Notes: generated from the sequence alone by a model not told the origin. A stretch of 64,000 nucleotides of DNA from Calliopsis andreniformis (GCF_051401765.1 NW_027480429.1:15442157-15506156); one strand, 5' to 3'. Positions 24,531 through 38,498 are shown, counted from the first letter of the stretch. A program made the numbers and translations.

Positions 24531-26114
24531 CCAACAGATTGAATAGTTAGGGCCTTACAAGTCAATGCCCGAAGCATAAAATGCAATAAAAATACAACAG
24601 TGTTTCCATCATATAACGGGAATAATTGCAATCAGTTTGAAAGTGATGGCCATTTCTACGTTCCGGGTAACCTAGGCTTCACTCTAGGGCGTTGTTCCAC
24701 CACATCGAACAGTTAGGCCCTAAGAAGTCAACGCCAGAAGCATAAAATACAATATAAATATAACAGTTTTTCCATCGTATAAAACGAATGATAGCAACCA
24801 GTGTGAAAGTTATGGTCATTTCTACGTCCCGGGCAACCTAGGCTTCACTCTAGGGCGTTGCTCCACCAGATCGAATAGTTATTGCCTTAGAAGTCAACGC
24901 CCGAAGCATAAAATACAAAATAAATAAAACAGTTTTTCCATCGTATAAAACGAATAATTGCAACCAGTATGAAACTTATGGTCATTCCTACATTCCGAGC
25001 AACCTGGGCTTCACCCTAGGGCGTTGTTCCACCAGATGGAATAGTTAGGGCCTAAGAAGTCAACGCCAGAACCATAAAATGCAAAAAAAATACAACAGTG
25101 TTTCCATCGTATAAAACGAATAATAGCAACCAGTTTGAAACTTATGGTCATTTCTACTTTCCGAGCAACCTAGGCTTCACCCTAGGGCGTTGCTCCAACA
25201 GATTGAATAGTTAGGGTCTTAGAAATCAACGCCCGAACCATAAAATGCAAAAAAAATACAACAGTGTTTCCATCATATGACAGGAATAATTGCAACCAGT
25301 TTGAAAGTGATGGCCAATTCTACGTTCCGGGCAACCTAGGTTTCACTCCAGGGCGTTGCACCAGCAGACCGAATAGTTACGGCCTAAGAAGTCAACGCCA
25401 GAAGCATAAAATACGATATAAATACAACAGCATTTCCATCTTATAAAACGAATAATTGCAACCAGTGTGAAAGTAATGGTCATTTCTACGTTCCGAGCAC
25501 CCTAGGCGTCTCTCTAGGGCGTTGCTCTACCACATCTAAAAGCTACGGCCTTAGAAGTCAACGCCAGAGGCATGAAATACAATATAAATACAACAGTGTT
25601 TCCATCATATAACAGGAATAATTGCAACCAGTTTGAAAGTGATGGCCATTTCTACGTTCCGGGCAACCTAGGCTTCACTCTATGACGTTCTTCCACCACA
25701 TCGAATAGCTACGGCCTCAGAAGTCAACGCCTGAAGTATAAAAGGCATTAAAAATACAACAGTCTCTCCATCCTATAACAGGAATAATTGCAACCCGTGT
25801 GAAAGTAATGGTCATTTCTACGTTCCAGGCAATCTAGGCTTCACTCTAGGGCGTTGTTCCACCAGATCGAATAGTTAGGGCCTAAGAAGTCAACGACAGA
25901 AGCATAAAATACAATATAAATATATCAGTTTTTCCATCGTATAAAACGAATAATAGCAGCCAGTGCGAAAGTTAAGGTCATTTCTACGGTCCGGGCAACC
26001 TAGGCTTCACTCTAGGGCGTTGCTCCACCAGATCAAACAGTTAGGGCCTTAGAAGCCAACGCTCGAAGCATTAAATACCAAATAAATAGAACAGTTTTTC
26101 CATCGTATAAAACA
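24531..26114 (+). repeat. A-tract monomer block (first in B1)
   Basis: Several monomers replace the usual GCAATAAAAATAC with GCA followed by a run of eight A, as at 25082-25090 and about 25249. They pair this with CAGTGTTTCCATC, CAGTTTGAAAGTGATGGCC and AATTCTACG. They alternate with monomers ending ACTTTCCGAGCAACC. A 460-bp part, about 25638-26098, recurs at about 31778-32238 at 6,140 bp spacing, marked by TATGACGTTC and CAGTCTCTCCATCC. These types were not seen in regions A or C. Confidence 0.75.
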
Positions 26115-27401
26115 AATAATTGCAACCAGTATGAAACTTATGGTCATCTCTACTTTCCGAGCAAGCTAAGCTTCACCCTAGGGCGTTGCTCCAACAGATT
26201 CAATAGTTAGGACCTTAGAAGTGAACGCCAGAACCATAAAATGCAAAAAAATACAACAGTGTTTCCATCATATATCAGGAATAACTGCAACCAGTTTGAA
26301 AGTGATGGCCAATTCTACGTTCCGGGCAACCTAGGTTTCACTCCATGGCGTTGCTCCACCAGATTCAACAGTTAGGGCCTTATAAGTCAACGCCCGAAGC
26401 ATAAAATATAAAATAAATAGTACAGTTTTTGCGTCGTATAAAACGAATAATTGCTACCAGTGTGGAAGTTATGGTCATTTCCACGTTCCGGGTAGCCTAG
26501 GCTTCACTCTAGGGCGTTGCTCCACCAGATGGAACAGTTAGGGCCTTAGAAGTCAACGCCAGATGCATAAAATACAATAACGATGCAACAGTTTTTCCAT
26601 CGTATAACAGGAATAATAGCAACCAGTGTGAAAGTTATGGTCATTTCAACGTTCCGGGCTTCCTAGGCTTCACTCTATGGCGTTGCTCCACCACATCGAA
26701 TAGCTACGGCCTTAGAAGTCAACGCCTGAAGCATAAAATGCAATAAAAATACAACAGTTTTTTCACCGTATAACAGGAATAATTGCAACCAGTGTGAAAT
26801 TTATGGTCATTCCTACATTCCGAGCAACCTAGACTTCACTCTAGAGCGTTTCTCCACCAGATCGAATAGTTAGGTCCTTAGAAGTTGACACCAGAAGCAT
26901 AAAATACGATATAAATACAAGATTTTGTCCTTCGTAGAACAGGAATATTTGCAACCAGTGCGAAAGTTATGGTCATTTCTGCGTTCCGGGCAACCTAGGC
27001 TTCACTCTAGGGCGTTGCTCCACCAGATTCAACAGCTAGGGCCATAGAAGTCAACGCCCGAAACATAAAATACAAAATAAATAGTACAGTTTTTGCATCG
27101 TATAAAACGAATAATTGCTACCAGTGTGGAAGTTATGGTCATTTCCACGTTCCGGGCAGCCTAGGCTTCACTCTAGGGCGTTGCTCCACCAGATGGAATA
27201 GTTAGGGCCTTAGAAGTCAACGCCAGATGCATAAAATACAATAAAGATGCAACAGTTTTTCCATCGTATAACAGGAATAATTGCAACCAGTTTGAAAGTG
27301 ATGGTCATTTTTACGTTCCGGGCAATCTAGGCTTCGCTCTAGGGCGTTGTTCCACCAGATCGAACAGTTAGGCCCTAAGAAGTCAACGCCAGAAGCATAA
27401 A
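26115..27401 (+). repeat. Internal 1,287-bp duplication, copy 1
   Basis: This stretch matches 27774-29060 at 1,659 bp spacing (10 monomers less one base). The missing base is a seven-A run present once in each interval. One difference was seen: A at 26506 against G at 28165. The repeat stops where CATAAAG (27402) faces CATAAAA (29061). Content is an A-tract monomer, a g variant with TATAAAATAAATAG, then h, p/q, e, f, g and h. Confidence 0.85.
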
Positions 27402-27773
27402 GTACAATATAAATACAACAGTTTTTCCATCGTATAAAACAAATAATTGCAACCAGTATGAAACTTATGGTCATTTCGACTTTCCCAGCAACCTAGGCTT
27501 CACCCTAGGGCGTTGCTCCAACAGATTGAATAGTTAGGGCCTTAGAAGTCAACGCCCGGACCATAAAATGCAAAAAAAATACAACAGTGTTTCCATCATA
27601 TAACAGGAATAATTGCAACCAGTTTGAAAGTGATGGCCAATTCTACGTTCCGGGCAACCTACGCTTCACTCTATTGCGTTGCTCCACCAGATCGAATAGT
27701 TAGTGCCTTAGAAGTCAACGCCAGAAGCATATAATACAATATAAATACAACAGTGTTTCCATCGTATAAAACG
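27402..27773 (+). repeat. Spacer between the two 1,287-bp copies
   Basis: This is satellite too, with A-tract monomers. It belongs to a longer match: 27381 to about 27924 corresponds to 32526 to about 33069 at 5,145 bp spacing (31 monomers less one base). Shared marks are CAGTTTTTCC followed by AAAACAAATAA, GACTTTCCCAGC, CGGACCATAAAATGC and CTATTGCG. Confidence 0.75.
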
Positions 27774-29060
27774 AATAATTGCAACCAGTATGAAACTTAT
27801 GGTCATCTCTACTTTCCGAGCAAGCTAAGCTTCACCCTAGGGCGTTGCTCCAACAGATTCAATAGTTAGGACCTTAGAAGTGAACGCCAGAACCATAAAA
27901 TGCAAAAAAATACAACAGTGTTTCCATCATATATCAGGAATAACTGCAACCAGTTTGAAAGTGATGGCCAATTCTACGTTCCGGGCAACCTAGGTTTCAC
28001 TCCATGGCGTTGCTCCACCAGATTCAACAGTTAGGGCCTTATAAGTCAACGCCCGAAGCATAAAATATAAAATAAATAGTACAGTTTTTGCGTCGTATAA
28101 AACGAATAATTGCTACCAGTGTGGAAGTTATGGTCATTTCCACGTTCCGGGTAGCCTAGGCTTCGCTCTAGGGCGTTGCTCCACCAGATGGAACAGTTAG
28201 GGCCTTAGAAGTCAACGCCAGATGCATAAAATACAATAACGATGCAACAGTTTTTCCATCGTATAACAGGAATAATAGCAACCAGTGTGAAAGTTATGGT
28301 CATTTCAACGTTCCGGGCTTCCTAGGCTTCACTCTATGGCGTTGCTCCACCACATCGAATAGCTACGGCCTTAGAAGTCAACGCCTGAAGCATAAAATGC
28401 AATAAAAATACAACAGTTTTTTCACCGTATAACAGGAATAATTGCAACCAGTGTGAAATTTATGGTCATTCCTACATTCCGAGCAACCTAGACTTCACTC
28501 TAGAGCGTTTCTCCACCAGATCGAATAGTTAGGTCCTTAGAAGTTGACACCAGAAGCATAAAATACGATATAAATACAAGATTTTGTCCTTCGTAGAACA
28601 GGAATATTTGCAACCAGTGCGAAAGTTATGGTCATTTCTGCGTTCCGGGCAACCTAGGCTTCACTCTAGGGCGTTGCTCCACCAGATTCAACAGCTAGGG
28701 CCATAGAAGTCAACGCCCGAAACATAAAATACAAAATAAATAGTACAGTTTTTGCATCGTATAAAACGAATAATTGCTACCAGTGTGGAAGTTATGGTCA
28801 TTTCCACGTTCCGGGCAGCCTAGGCTTCACTCTAGGGCGTTGCTCCACCAGATGGAATAGTTAGGGCCTTAGAAGTCAACGCCAGATGCATAAAATACAA
28901 TAAAGATGCAACAGTTTTTCCATCGTATAACAGGAATAATTGCAACCAGTTTGAAAGTGATGGTCATTTTTACGTTCCGGGCAATCTAGGCTTCGCTCTA
29001 GGGCGTTGTTCCACCAGATCGAACAGTTAGGCCCTAAGAAGTCAACGCCAGAAGCATAAA
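27774..29060 (+). repeat. Internal 1,287-bp duplication, copy 2
   Basis: Counterpart of 26115-27401. A third, more diverged relative of most of this unit lies at 34712-35786, 8,460 bp after the corresponding part of copy 1. It differs at several single bases, for example GCATCG for GCGTCG and AGATACATAA for AGATGCATAA. Copies 1 and 2 are therefore younger than the split from the third. Confidence 0.85.
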
Positions 29061-31695
29061 ATACAATATAAATATAACGGTTTTTCCATCGTATAAAACG
29101 AATGATAGCAACCAGCGTGAAAGTTATGGTCATTTCTACGTTCCGGGCAACCTAGGCTTCACTCTAGGGCGTTGCTCCACCAGATCGAATAGTTATTGCC
29201 TTTGAAGTCAACGCCCGAAGCATAAAATACAAAATAAATAAAACAGTTTTTCCATTGTATGAAACGAATAATTGCAACCAGTATGAAACTTATGGTCTTT
29301 TCCACTTTCCGAGCAACCTAGGCGTCACTCTAGGGCGTTGCTCCACCAGATCGAATAGCTAGGGACTTAGAATTCATCTCTAAAAGCATAAAATACAATT
29401 AAAATACAACAGTTTTTCCATCGTATAACAGGAATAATTGCAACCAGTGTGAAAGTAATGGTCATTTCTACGTTCCGGGCAACCTAGGCTTCACCCTAGG
29501 GCGTTGTTCCACCAAATCGAATAGTTAGGGCCTAAGAAGTGAACGCCAGATGCATAAAATACAATATAAATACTACAGTTTTTCCATCATATAAAACGAA
29601 TAATTGCAACCAGGATGAAAGTTATGGTCATTTCTACTTTCCGGGCAACCTAGGCTTCACCCTAGGGCGCTGCTCCAACAGATTGATTAGTTAGGGCCTT
29701 AGAAGTCAATGCCCGAAGCATAAAATGCAATAAAAGTTCAACAGTTCTTCCATCATATAACAGGAATAATTGCAACCAGTGTGAAAGTAATGGTCATTTC
29801 CATGTTCCGGGCAACCTAGGCTTCACTCTAGGGCGTTGCTCCACCAGGTCGAATAGTTAGGGCCTTAGAATTCAACGCCAGAATTCTAAAATACAATAAA
29901 GATGCAACAGCTTTTCCATCGTATAAAACGAATAATTGCAAACAGTCTGAAAGTAATGGTCATTTCTACGTTCCAGGCAACCTAGGCTTCACCCTAGGGC
30001 GTTGTTCCACCAGATCGAATAGGTAGGGCCTAGGAAGTCAACGCCATAAGAATAAAATACAATATAAATATAACAGTTTTTCCATCGTATAAAACGAATA
30101 AAAGCAACCAGTGTGAAGGTTATGGTCATTTCAACGTTCCGAGCAATCTAGGCTTCACTCTAGGGCGTTTCTCCACCAGATCAATCAGTTAGGGCCATAG
30201 AAGTCAACGCCCGAAGCATAAAATACAAAATAAATAGTACAGTTTTTGCATCGTATAAAACGAATAATTGCTACCAGTGTGGAAGTTATGGTCATTTCCA
30301 CGTTCCGGGCAGCCTAGCCTTCACTCTAGGGCGTTGCTCCACCAGATGGAATAGTTAGGGCCTTAGAAGTCAACGCCAGATGCATAAAATACAATAAAGA
30401 TGCAACAGTTTTTCCATCGTATAACAGGAATAATTGCAACCAGTTTGAAAGTGATGGTCATTTTTACGTTCCGGGCAACCTAGGCTTCACTCTAGGGCGT
30501 TGTTCCACCAGATCGAACAGTTAGGCCCTAAGAAGTCAACGCCAGAAGCATAAAATACAATATAAATATAACAGTTTTTCCATCGTATAAAACGAATGAG
30601 AGCAACCAGCGTGAAAGTTATGGTCATTTCTACGTTCCGGGCAACCTAGGCTTCACTCTAGGGCGTTGCTCCACCAGATCGAATAGTTATTGCCTTAGAA
30701 GTCAACGCCCGAAGCATAAAATACAAAATAAATAAAACAGTTTTTCCATTGTATGAAACGAATAATTGCAACCAGTATGAAACTTATGGTCTTTTCCACT
30801 TTCCGAGCAACCTAGGCTTCACCCTAGGGCGTTGCTCCAACAGATTGAATCGTTAGGGCCTTAGAAGTCAACGCCCGAAGCAAAAAACACGATATAAATA
30901 CAACAGCTTTTCCATCGTATAAAACGGATAATTGCAACCAGTGTGAAAGTAATGGTCATTTCTACTTTCCGAGCAACCTAGGCGTCACTCTAGGGCGTTG
31001 CTCCACCAGATCGAATAGCTAGGGACTTAGAATTCATCTCTAAAAGCATAAAATACAATTAAAATACAACAGTTTTTCCATCGTATAACAGGAATAATTG
31101 CAACCAGTGTGAAAGTAATGGTCATTTCTACGTTCCGGACAACGTAGGTTTCACTCTAGGGCGTTGATCCGCCAGAGGGAATAGTTAGGGCCTAAGGAGT
31201 CAACTCCAGAAGCATAAAATACAATATAAATACAACAGTTTTTCAATCGTATAAAACGAATAATTGCAACCAGTGTGAAAGTTATGGTCATTTCTACGTT
31301 CCGGGCAACCTAGGTTTCACTCTAGGGCGTCGCTCCAATAGGTCGAATAGCTAGGGACTTAGAATTCAACGCCAGAAGGATAAAATACAATATATCTACA
31401 ACAGTTTTTTCATCGTATAAAATGAATACTTGCAAACATTGTGAAAGTTATGGTCATTTCTACGTTCCAGGCAACCAAGGCTTCACCCTAGGGCGTTGTT
31501 CCACCAGATAGAATAGGTAGGGCTTAAGAAGTCAACGCCTTAAGAATAAAATACAATATAAATATAACAGTTTTTCCATCGTATAAAACGAATAATAGCA
31601 ACCAGTGTGAAAGTTATGGTCATTCCTACGTTCCGGGCGACCTAGTCTTCAGTCTGGGGCGTTGTTCCACCAGATCGAATAGTTAGGGCCTAGGA
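29061..31695 (+). repeat. HOR run i-j-l-r-a-b-c-g-h-i-j-k-l-m-n-o-p in B1
   Basis: Types follow the general order, with short cuts at j to l (about 29310, through a j/k switch), l to r (about 29490) and c to g (about 30190). Type a begins at 29706 and the sequence then runs a-b-c-g-h-i-j-k-l-m-n-o-p to about 31690. Every skip keeps the 166-bp phase, as expected for homologous exchange between different monomers in register. Confidence 0.8.
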
Positions 31696-34600
31696 AGTCA
31701 ACGCCATAAGAATAAAATACAATATAAATATAACAGTTTTTCCATCGTATAAAACGAATAAAAGCAACCAGTGTGAAGGTTATGGCCATTTCTACGTTCC
31801 GGGCAACCTAGGCTTTACTCTATGACGTTCTTCCACCACATCGAATAGCTACGGCCTCAGAAGTCAACGCCTGAAGTATAAAAGGCATTAAAAATACAAC
31901 AGTCTCTCCATCCTATAACAGGAATAATTGCAACCCGTGTGAAAGTAATGGTCATTTCTACGTTCCAGGCAACCTAGGCTTCACTCTAGGGCGTTGTTCC
32001 ACCAGATCGAATAGTTAGGGCCTAAGAAGTCAACGACAGAAGCATAAAATACAATATAAATATATCAGTTTTTCCATCGTATAAAACGAATAATAGCAGC
32101 CAGTGTGAAAGTTATGGTCATTTCTACGGTCCGGGCAACCTAGGCTTCACTCTAGGGCGTTGCTCCACCAGATCAAACAGTTAGGGCCTTAGAAGCCAAC
32201 GCTCGAAGCATTAAATACCAAATAAATAGAACAGTTTTTCCATTGTATAAAACGAATAATTGCTACCAGTGTAAAAGTTATGGTCATTTCTACGTTCCGG
32301 GCAACCTAGGCTTCACCCTAAGCCGTTGTTCCACCAGATCGAATAGTTAGGGCCTAAGAAGTGAACGCCAGAAGCATAAAATGCAATACAGATAAAACAG
32401 TTTTTCCAACGTATAACTGGATTAATTGCAACCAGTTTGTAAGTGATGGTCATTTCTCCTTTCCGGGCAACCTAGGCTACACTCTAGGGCGTTGCTCTAC
32501 TAGATCGAATAGCTAGGGCCTTAGAAGTCAACGCCAGAAGCATAAAGTACAATATAAATACAACAGTTTTTCCATCGTATAAAACAAATAATTGCAACCA
32601 GTATGAAACTTATGGTCATTTCGACTTTCCCAGCAACCTAGGCTTCACCCTAGGGCGTTGCTCCAACAGATTGAATAGTTAGGGCCTTAGAAGTCAACGC
32701 CCGGACCATAAAATGCAAAAAAAATACAACAGTGTTTCCATCATATAACAGGAATAATTGCAACCAGTTTGAAAGTGATGGCCAATTCTACGTTCCGGGC
32801 AACCTACGCTTCACTCTATTGCGTTGCTCCACCAGATCGAATAGTTAGTGCCTTAGAAGTCAACGCCAGAAGCATATAATACAATATAAATACAACAGTG
32901 TTTCCATCGTATAAAACGAATAATTGCAACCAGTATGAAACTTATGGTCATCTCTACTTTCCGAGCAAGCTAAGCTTCACCCTAGGGCGTTGCTCCAACA
33001 GATTCAATAGTTAGGACCTTAGAAGTGAACGCCAGAACCATAAAATGCAAAAAAATACAACAGTGTTTCCAACTTATAACAGGAATAATTGCAACCAGTT
33101 TGATAGTGATAGCCAATTCTACGTTCCGGGCAACCCAGGCTTCTCTCTAGGGCGTTGCTCCACCAGATCGAATAGATAGTGCCTTAGAAGTCAACGCTAG
33201 AAGCATAAAATACAATATAAATACAACAGTTTTTCCATTGTATAAAACGAATAATTGCAACCAGTATGTAACTTATGGTCATTTCTACTTTCCAAGCAAC
33301 CTAGGCTTCACCCTAGGGCCTTGCTCCAACAGATTGAATAGTTAGGGCCTTAGAAGTCAACGCCCGAACCTTAAAATGCAAAAAAAATACAACAGTGTTT
33401 CCATCATATATCAGGAATAACTGCAACCAGTTTGAAAGTGATGGCCAATTCTACGTTCCGGGCAAACTAGGTTTCACTCCATGGCGTTGCTCCACCAGAC
33501 CGAATAGTTACGGCCTAAGAAGTCAACGACAGAAGCATAAAATACGATATAAATACAACAGCTTTTCCATCGTATAGAACGAATAATTGCAACCAGTATG
33601 ATACTTATGGTCATTTCTACTTTCCGAGCAAGCTAGGCTTCACCCTAGGGCGTTGCTCCAACAGATTGAAAGTTAGGGCCTTAGAAGTCAACGCCCGAAG
33701 CATAAAATGCAATAAAAATACAACAGTGTTTCCATCGTATAAAACGAATAATTGCAGCCAGTTTGAAAGTGATGGCCAATTCTACCTTCCGGGCAACCTA
33801 GGCTTCACTCTAGGGCGTGCTCCACCAGATCGAATAGTTAGTGCCTTAGAAGTCAACGCCAGAAGCATAAAATACAATATAAATACAACAGTTTTTCCAT
33901 CGTATAAAACGAATAATTGCAACCAGTATGAAACTTAAGTTCATTTCTACTTTCCGAGCAACCTAGGCTTCACCCTAGGGCGTTGCTCCAACGGATTGAA
34001 TAGTTAGGGCCTTAGAAGTCAACGCCCGAACCATAAAATGCAAAAAAAATACAACAGTGTTTCCATCATATAACAGCAATAATTGCAACCAGTTTGAAAG
34101 TGATGGCCAATTCTACGTTCCGGCAACCTAGGTTTCACTCCAGGGCGTTGCTCCACCAGACCGAATAGTTACGGCCTAAGAAGTCAACGCCAGAAGCATA
34201 AAATACGATATAAATACAACAGCTTCTCCATCGTACAAAACGAATAATTGCAACCAGTGTGAAAGTAATGGTCATTTCTACGTTCTGAGCACCCTAGGCG
34301 TCTCTCTAGGGCGTTGCTCCACCACATCTAATAGCTACGGCCTTAGAAGTCAACGCCAGAGGCATAAAATACAGTATAAATGCAACAGCTTTTCCACGTA
34401 TAAAACGAATAATTCCAACCAGTATGAAACTTATGGTCATTTCTACTTTCCGAGCAACCTAGGCTTCACCCTAGGGCGTTGCTCCAACGGATTGAATAGT
34501 TAGGGCCTTAGAAGTCAGCGCTAGAAGCATAAAATACAATATAAATACAACAGTTTTTCCATTGTATAAAACGAATAATTGCAACCAGTATGTAACTTAT

Positions 34601-34711
34601 GGTCATTTCTACTTTCCAAGCAATCTAAGCTTCACCCTAGGGCCTTGCTCCAACAGATTGAATAGTTAGGGCCTTAGAACTCAACGCCCGAACCTTAAAA
34701 TACAAAAAAAA
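31696..34711 (+). repeat. A-tract monomer block (second in B1), richest in one-base deletions
   Basis: A-tract monomers (runs of seven or eight A near 32708, 33049, 33379, 34040 and 34704) alternate with ACTTTCCGAGC monomers. Five of the ten one-base deletions of the B unit fall between about 33049 and 34396. They affect an A run, TGAATAG, CGTTGC, CCGGG and CCATCG. The segment shares about 460 bp with 25638-26098 and about 540 bp with 27381-27924. No gene is present. Confidence 0.8.
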
Positions 34712-35786
34712 TACAACAGTGTTTCCATCATATATCAGGAATAACTGCAACCAGTTTGAAAGTGATGGCCAATTCTACGTTCCGGGCAACCTAGGGTTCA
34801 CTCCATGGCGTTGCTCCACCAGATTCAACAGTTAGGGCCTTATAAGTCAACGCCCGAAGCATAAAATATAAAATAAATAGTACAGTTTTTGCATCGTATA
34901 AAACGAATAATTGCTACCAGTGTGGAAGTTATGGTCATTTCCACGTTCCGGGTAGCCTAGGCTTCACTCTAGGGCGTTGCTCCACCAGATGGAACAGTTA
35001 GGGCCTTAGAAGTCAACGCCAGATACATAAAATACAATAACGATGCAACAGTTTTTCCATCGTATAACAGGAATAATAGCAACCAGTGTGAAAGTTGTGG
35101 TCATTTCAACGTTCCGGGCTTCCTAGGCTTCACTCTATGGCGTTGCTCCACCACATCGAATAGCTACGGCCTTAGAAGTCAACGCCTGAAGCATAAAATG
35201 CAATAAAAATACAACAGTTTTTTCACCGTATAACAGGAATAATTGCAACCGGTGTGAAATTTATGGTCATTCCTACATTCCGAGCAACCTAGACTTCACT
35301 CTAGAGCGTTTCTCCACCAGATCGAATAGTTAGGTCCTTAGAAGTTGACACCAGAAGCATAAAATACGATATAAATACAAGATTTTGTCCTTCGTAGAAC
35401 AGGAATATTTGCAACCAGTGCGAAAGTTATGGTCATTTCTGCGTTCCGGGCAACCTAGGCTTCACTCTAGGGCGTTGCTCCACCAGATTCAACAGCTAGG
35501 GCCATAGAAGTCAACGCCCGAAACATAAAATACAAAATAAATAGTACAGTTTTTGCATCGTATAAAACGTATAATTGCTACCAGTGTGGAAGTTATGGTC
35601 ATTTCCACGTTCCGGGCAGCCTAGGCTTCACTCTAGGGCGTTGCTCCACCAGATGGAATAGTTAGGGCCTTAGAAGTCAACGCCAGATGCATAAAATACA
35701 ATAAAGATGCAACAGTTTTTCCATCGTATAACAGGAATAATTGCAACCAGTTTGAAAGTGATGGTCATTTTTACGTTCCGGGCAAC
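34712..35786 (+). repeat. Third copy of the g-h-p/q-e-f-g-h cassette
   Basis: It aligns with 26252-27326 at a constant 8,460 bp (51 monomers less 6 bases, equal to the six one-base deletions between them). It is about 1,075 bp long with scattered single-base differences, including GTTGTGG at about 35097 and AACGTATAATTG at about 35568. After 35786 it switches to type r sequence. Confidence 0.8.
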
Positions 35787-36008
35787 CTAGGCTTCACCCT
35801 AGGGCGTTGTTCCACCAAATCGAATAGTTAGGGCCCAAGAAGTGAACGCCAGATGCATAAAATACAATATAAATACAACAGTTTTTCCATCATATAAAAC
35901 GAATAATTGCAACCAGGATGAAAGTTATGGTCATTTCTACTTTCCGGGCAACCTAGGCTTCACCCTAGGGAGCTGCTCCAACAGATTGATTAGTTAGGGC
36001 CTTAGAAG

Positions 36009-38498
36009 TCAATGCCCGAAGCATAAAATGCAATAAAAGTACAACAGTTCTTCCATCATATAACAGGAATAATTGCAACCCGTGTGAAAGTAATGGTCAT
36101 TTCTACGTTCCGGGCAACCTAGGCTTCACTCTAGGGCGTTGCTCCACCAGATCGAATAGTTATTGCCTTAGAAGTCAACGCCCGAAGCATAAAATACAAA
36201 ATAAATAAAACAGTTTTTCCATTGTATGAAACGAATAATTGCAACCAGTATGAAACTTATGGTCTTTTCCACTTTCCGAGCAACCTAGGCTTCACCCTAG
36301 GGCGTTGCTCCAACAGATTGAATAGTTAGGGCCTTAGAAGTCAACGCCCGAAGCATAAAATACGATATGAATACAACAGCTTTTCCATCGTATAAAACGG
36401 ATAATTGCAACCAGTGTGAAAGTAATGGTCATTTCTACGTTCCGAGCAACCTAGGCGTCACTCTAGGGCGTTGCTCCACCAGATCGAATAGCTAGGGACT
36501 TAGAATTCATCTCTAAAAGCATAAAACACAATTAAAATACAACAGTTTTTCCATCGTATAACAGGAATAATTGCAACCAGTGTGAAAGTAATGGTCATTT
36601 CTACGTTCCGGGCAACGTAGGTTTCACTCTAGGGCGTTGATCCGCCAGAGGGAATAGTTAGGGCCTAAGGAGTCAACTCCAGAAGCATAAAATACAATAT
36701 AAATACAACAGTTTTTCAATCGTATAAAACGAATATTTGCAACCAGTGTGAAAGTTATGGTCATTTCTACGTTCCGGGCAACCTAGGCTTCACTCTAGGG
36801 CGTTGCTCCACCAGATCGAATAGTTATTGCCTTAGAAGTCAACGCCCGAAGCATAAAATACAAAATAAATAAAACAGTTTTTCCATTGTATGAAACGAAT
36901 AATTGCAACCAGTATGAAACTTATGTTCTTTTCCACTTTCCGAGCAACCTAGGCTTCACCCTAGGGCGTTGCTCCAACAGATTGAATCGTTAGGGCCTTA
37001 GAAGTCAACGCCCGAAGCAAAAAACACGATATAAATACAACAGCTTTTCCATCGTATAAAACGGATAATTGCAACCAGTGTGAAAGTAATGGTCATTTCT
37101 ACTTTCCGAGCAACCTAGGCGTCACTCTAGGGCGTTGCTCCACCAGATCGAATAGCTGGGGACTTAGAATTCATCTCTAAAAGCATAAAATACAATTAAA
37201 ATACAACAGTTTTTCCATCGTATAACAGGAATAATTGCAACCAGTGTGAAAGTAATGGTCATTTCTACGTACCGGGCAACGTAGGTTTCACTCTAGGGCG
37301 TTGATCCGCCAGAGGGAATAGCTGGGGACTTAGAATTCATCTCTAAAAGCATAAAATACAATTAAAATACAACAGTTTTTCCATCGTATAACAGGAATAA
37401 TTGCAACCAGTGTGAAAGTAATGGTCATTTCTACGTTCCGGGCAACGTAGGTTTCACTCTAGGGCGTTGATCCGCCAGAGGGAATAGTTAGGGCCTAAGG
37501 AGTCAACTCCAGAAGCATAAAATACAATATAAATACAACAGTTTTTCAATCGTATAAAACGAATAATTGTAACCAGTGTGAAAGTTATGGTCATTTCTAC
37601 GTTCCGGGCAACCTAGGTTTCACTCTAGGGCGTCGCTCCAATAGGTCGAATAGCTAGGGACTTAGAATTCAACGCCAGAAGGATAAAATACAATATACCT
37701 ACAACAGTTTTTTCATCGTATAAAATGAATACTTGCAAACATTGTGAAAGTTATGGTCATTTCTACGTTCCAGGCAACCAAGGCTTCACCCTAGGGCGTT
37801 GTTCCACCAGATCGAATAGGTAGGGCTTAAGAAGTCAACGCCTTAGGAATAAAATACAATATAAATATAACAGTTTTTCCATCGTATAAAACGAATAATA
37901 GCAACCAGTGTGAAAGTTATGGTCATTCCTACGTTCCGGGCGACCTAGTCTTCAGTCTGGGGCGTTGTTCCACCAGATCGAATAGTTAGGGCCTAAGAAG
38001 TCAACGCCAGAAGCATAAAATACAATATAAATATAACAGTTTTTCCATCGTATAAAACGAATAATAGCAACCAGTGTGAAAGTTATGGTCATTTCAACGT
38101 TCCGGGCTTCCTAGGCTTCACTCTATGGCGTTGCTCCACCACATCGAATAGCTACGGCCTTAGAAGTCAACGCCTGAAGCATAAAATGCAAGAAAAATAC
38201 AACAGTTTTTTCACCGTATAACAGGAATAATTGCAACAAGCGTGAAGGTAATGGTCATTTTTGCGTTCCGGGCAACCTAGGCTTCACCCTAGGGCGTTGT
38301 TCCACCAAATCGAATAGTTAGGGCCTAAGAAGTGAACGCCAGATGCATAAAATAGAATACAAATACAACAGTTTTTCCATGATATAAAACGAATAATTGC
38401 AAACAGGATGAAAGTTATGGTCATTTCTACTTTCCGGGCAACCTAGGCTTCACCCTAGGGCGCTGCTCCAACAGATTGATTAGTTAGGGCCTTAGAAG
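36009..38498 (+). repeat. 15-monomer HOR unit (2,490 bp) with an extra l monomer
   Basis: From type a at 36009 to type a at 38499 is exactly 15 x 166 bp. The order is a-j-k-l-m-j-k-l-l-m-n-o-p-q-r. The two adjacent l monomers start AGCTGGGG at 37154 and 37320. That sub-variant is shared only by these two, so they arose by a local one-monomer duplication. One base differs between them (GTACCGGG against GTTCCGGG). Confidence 0.85.
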
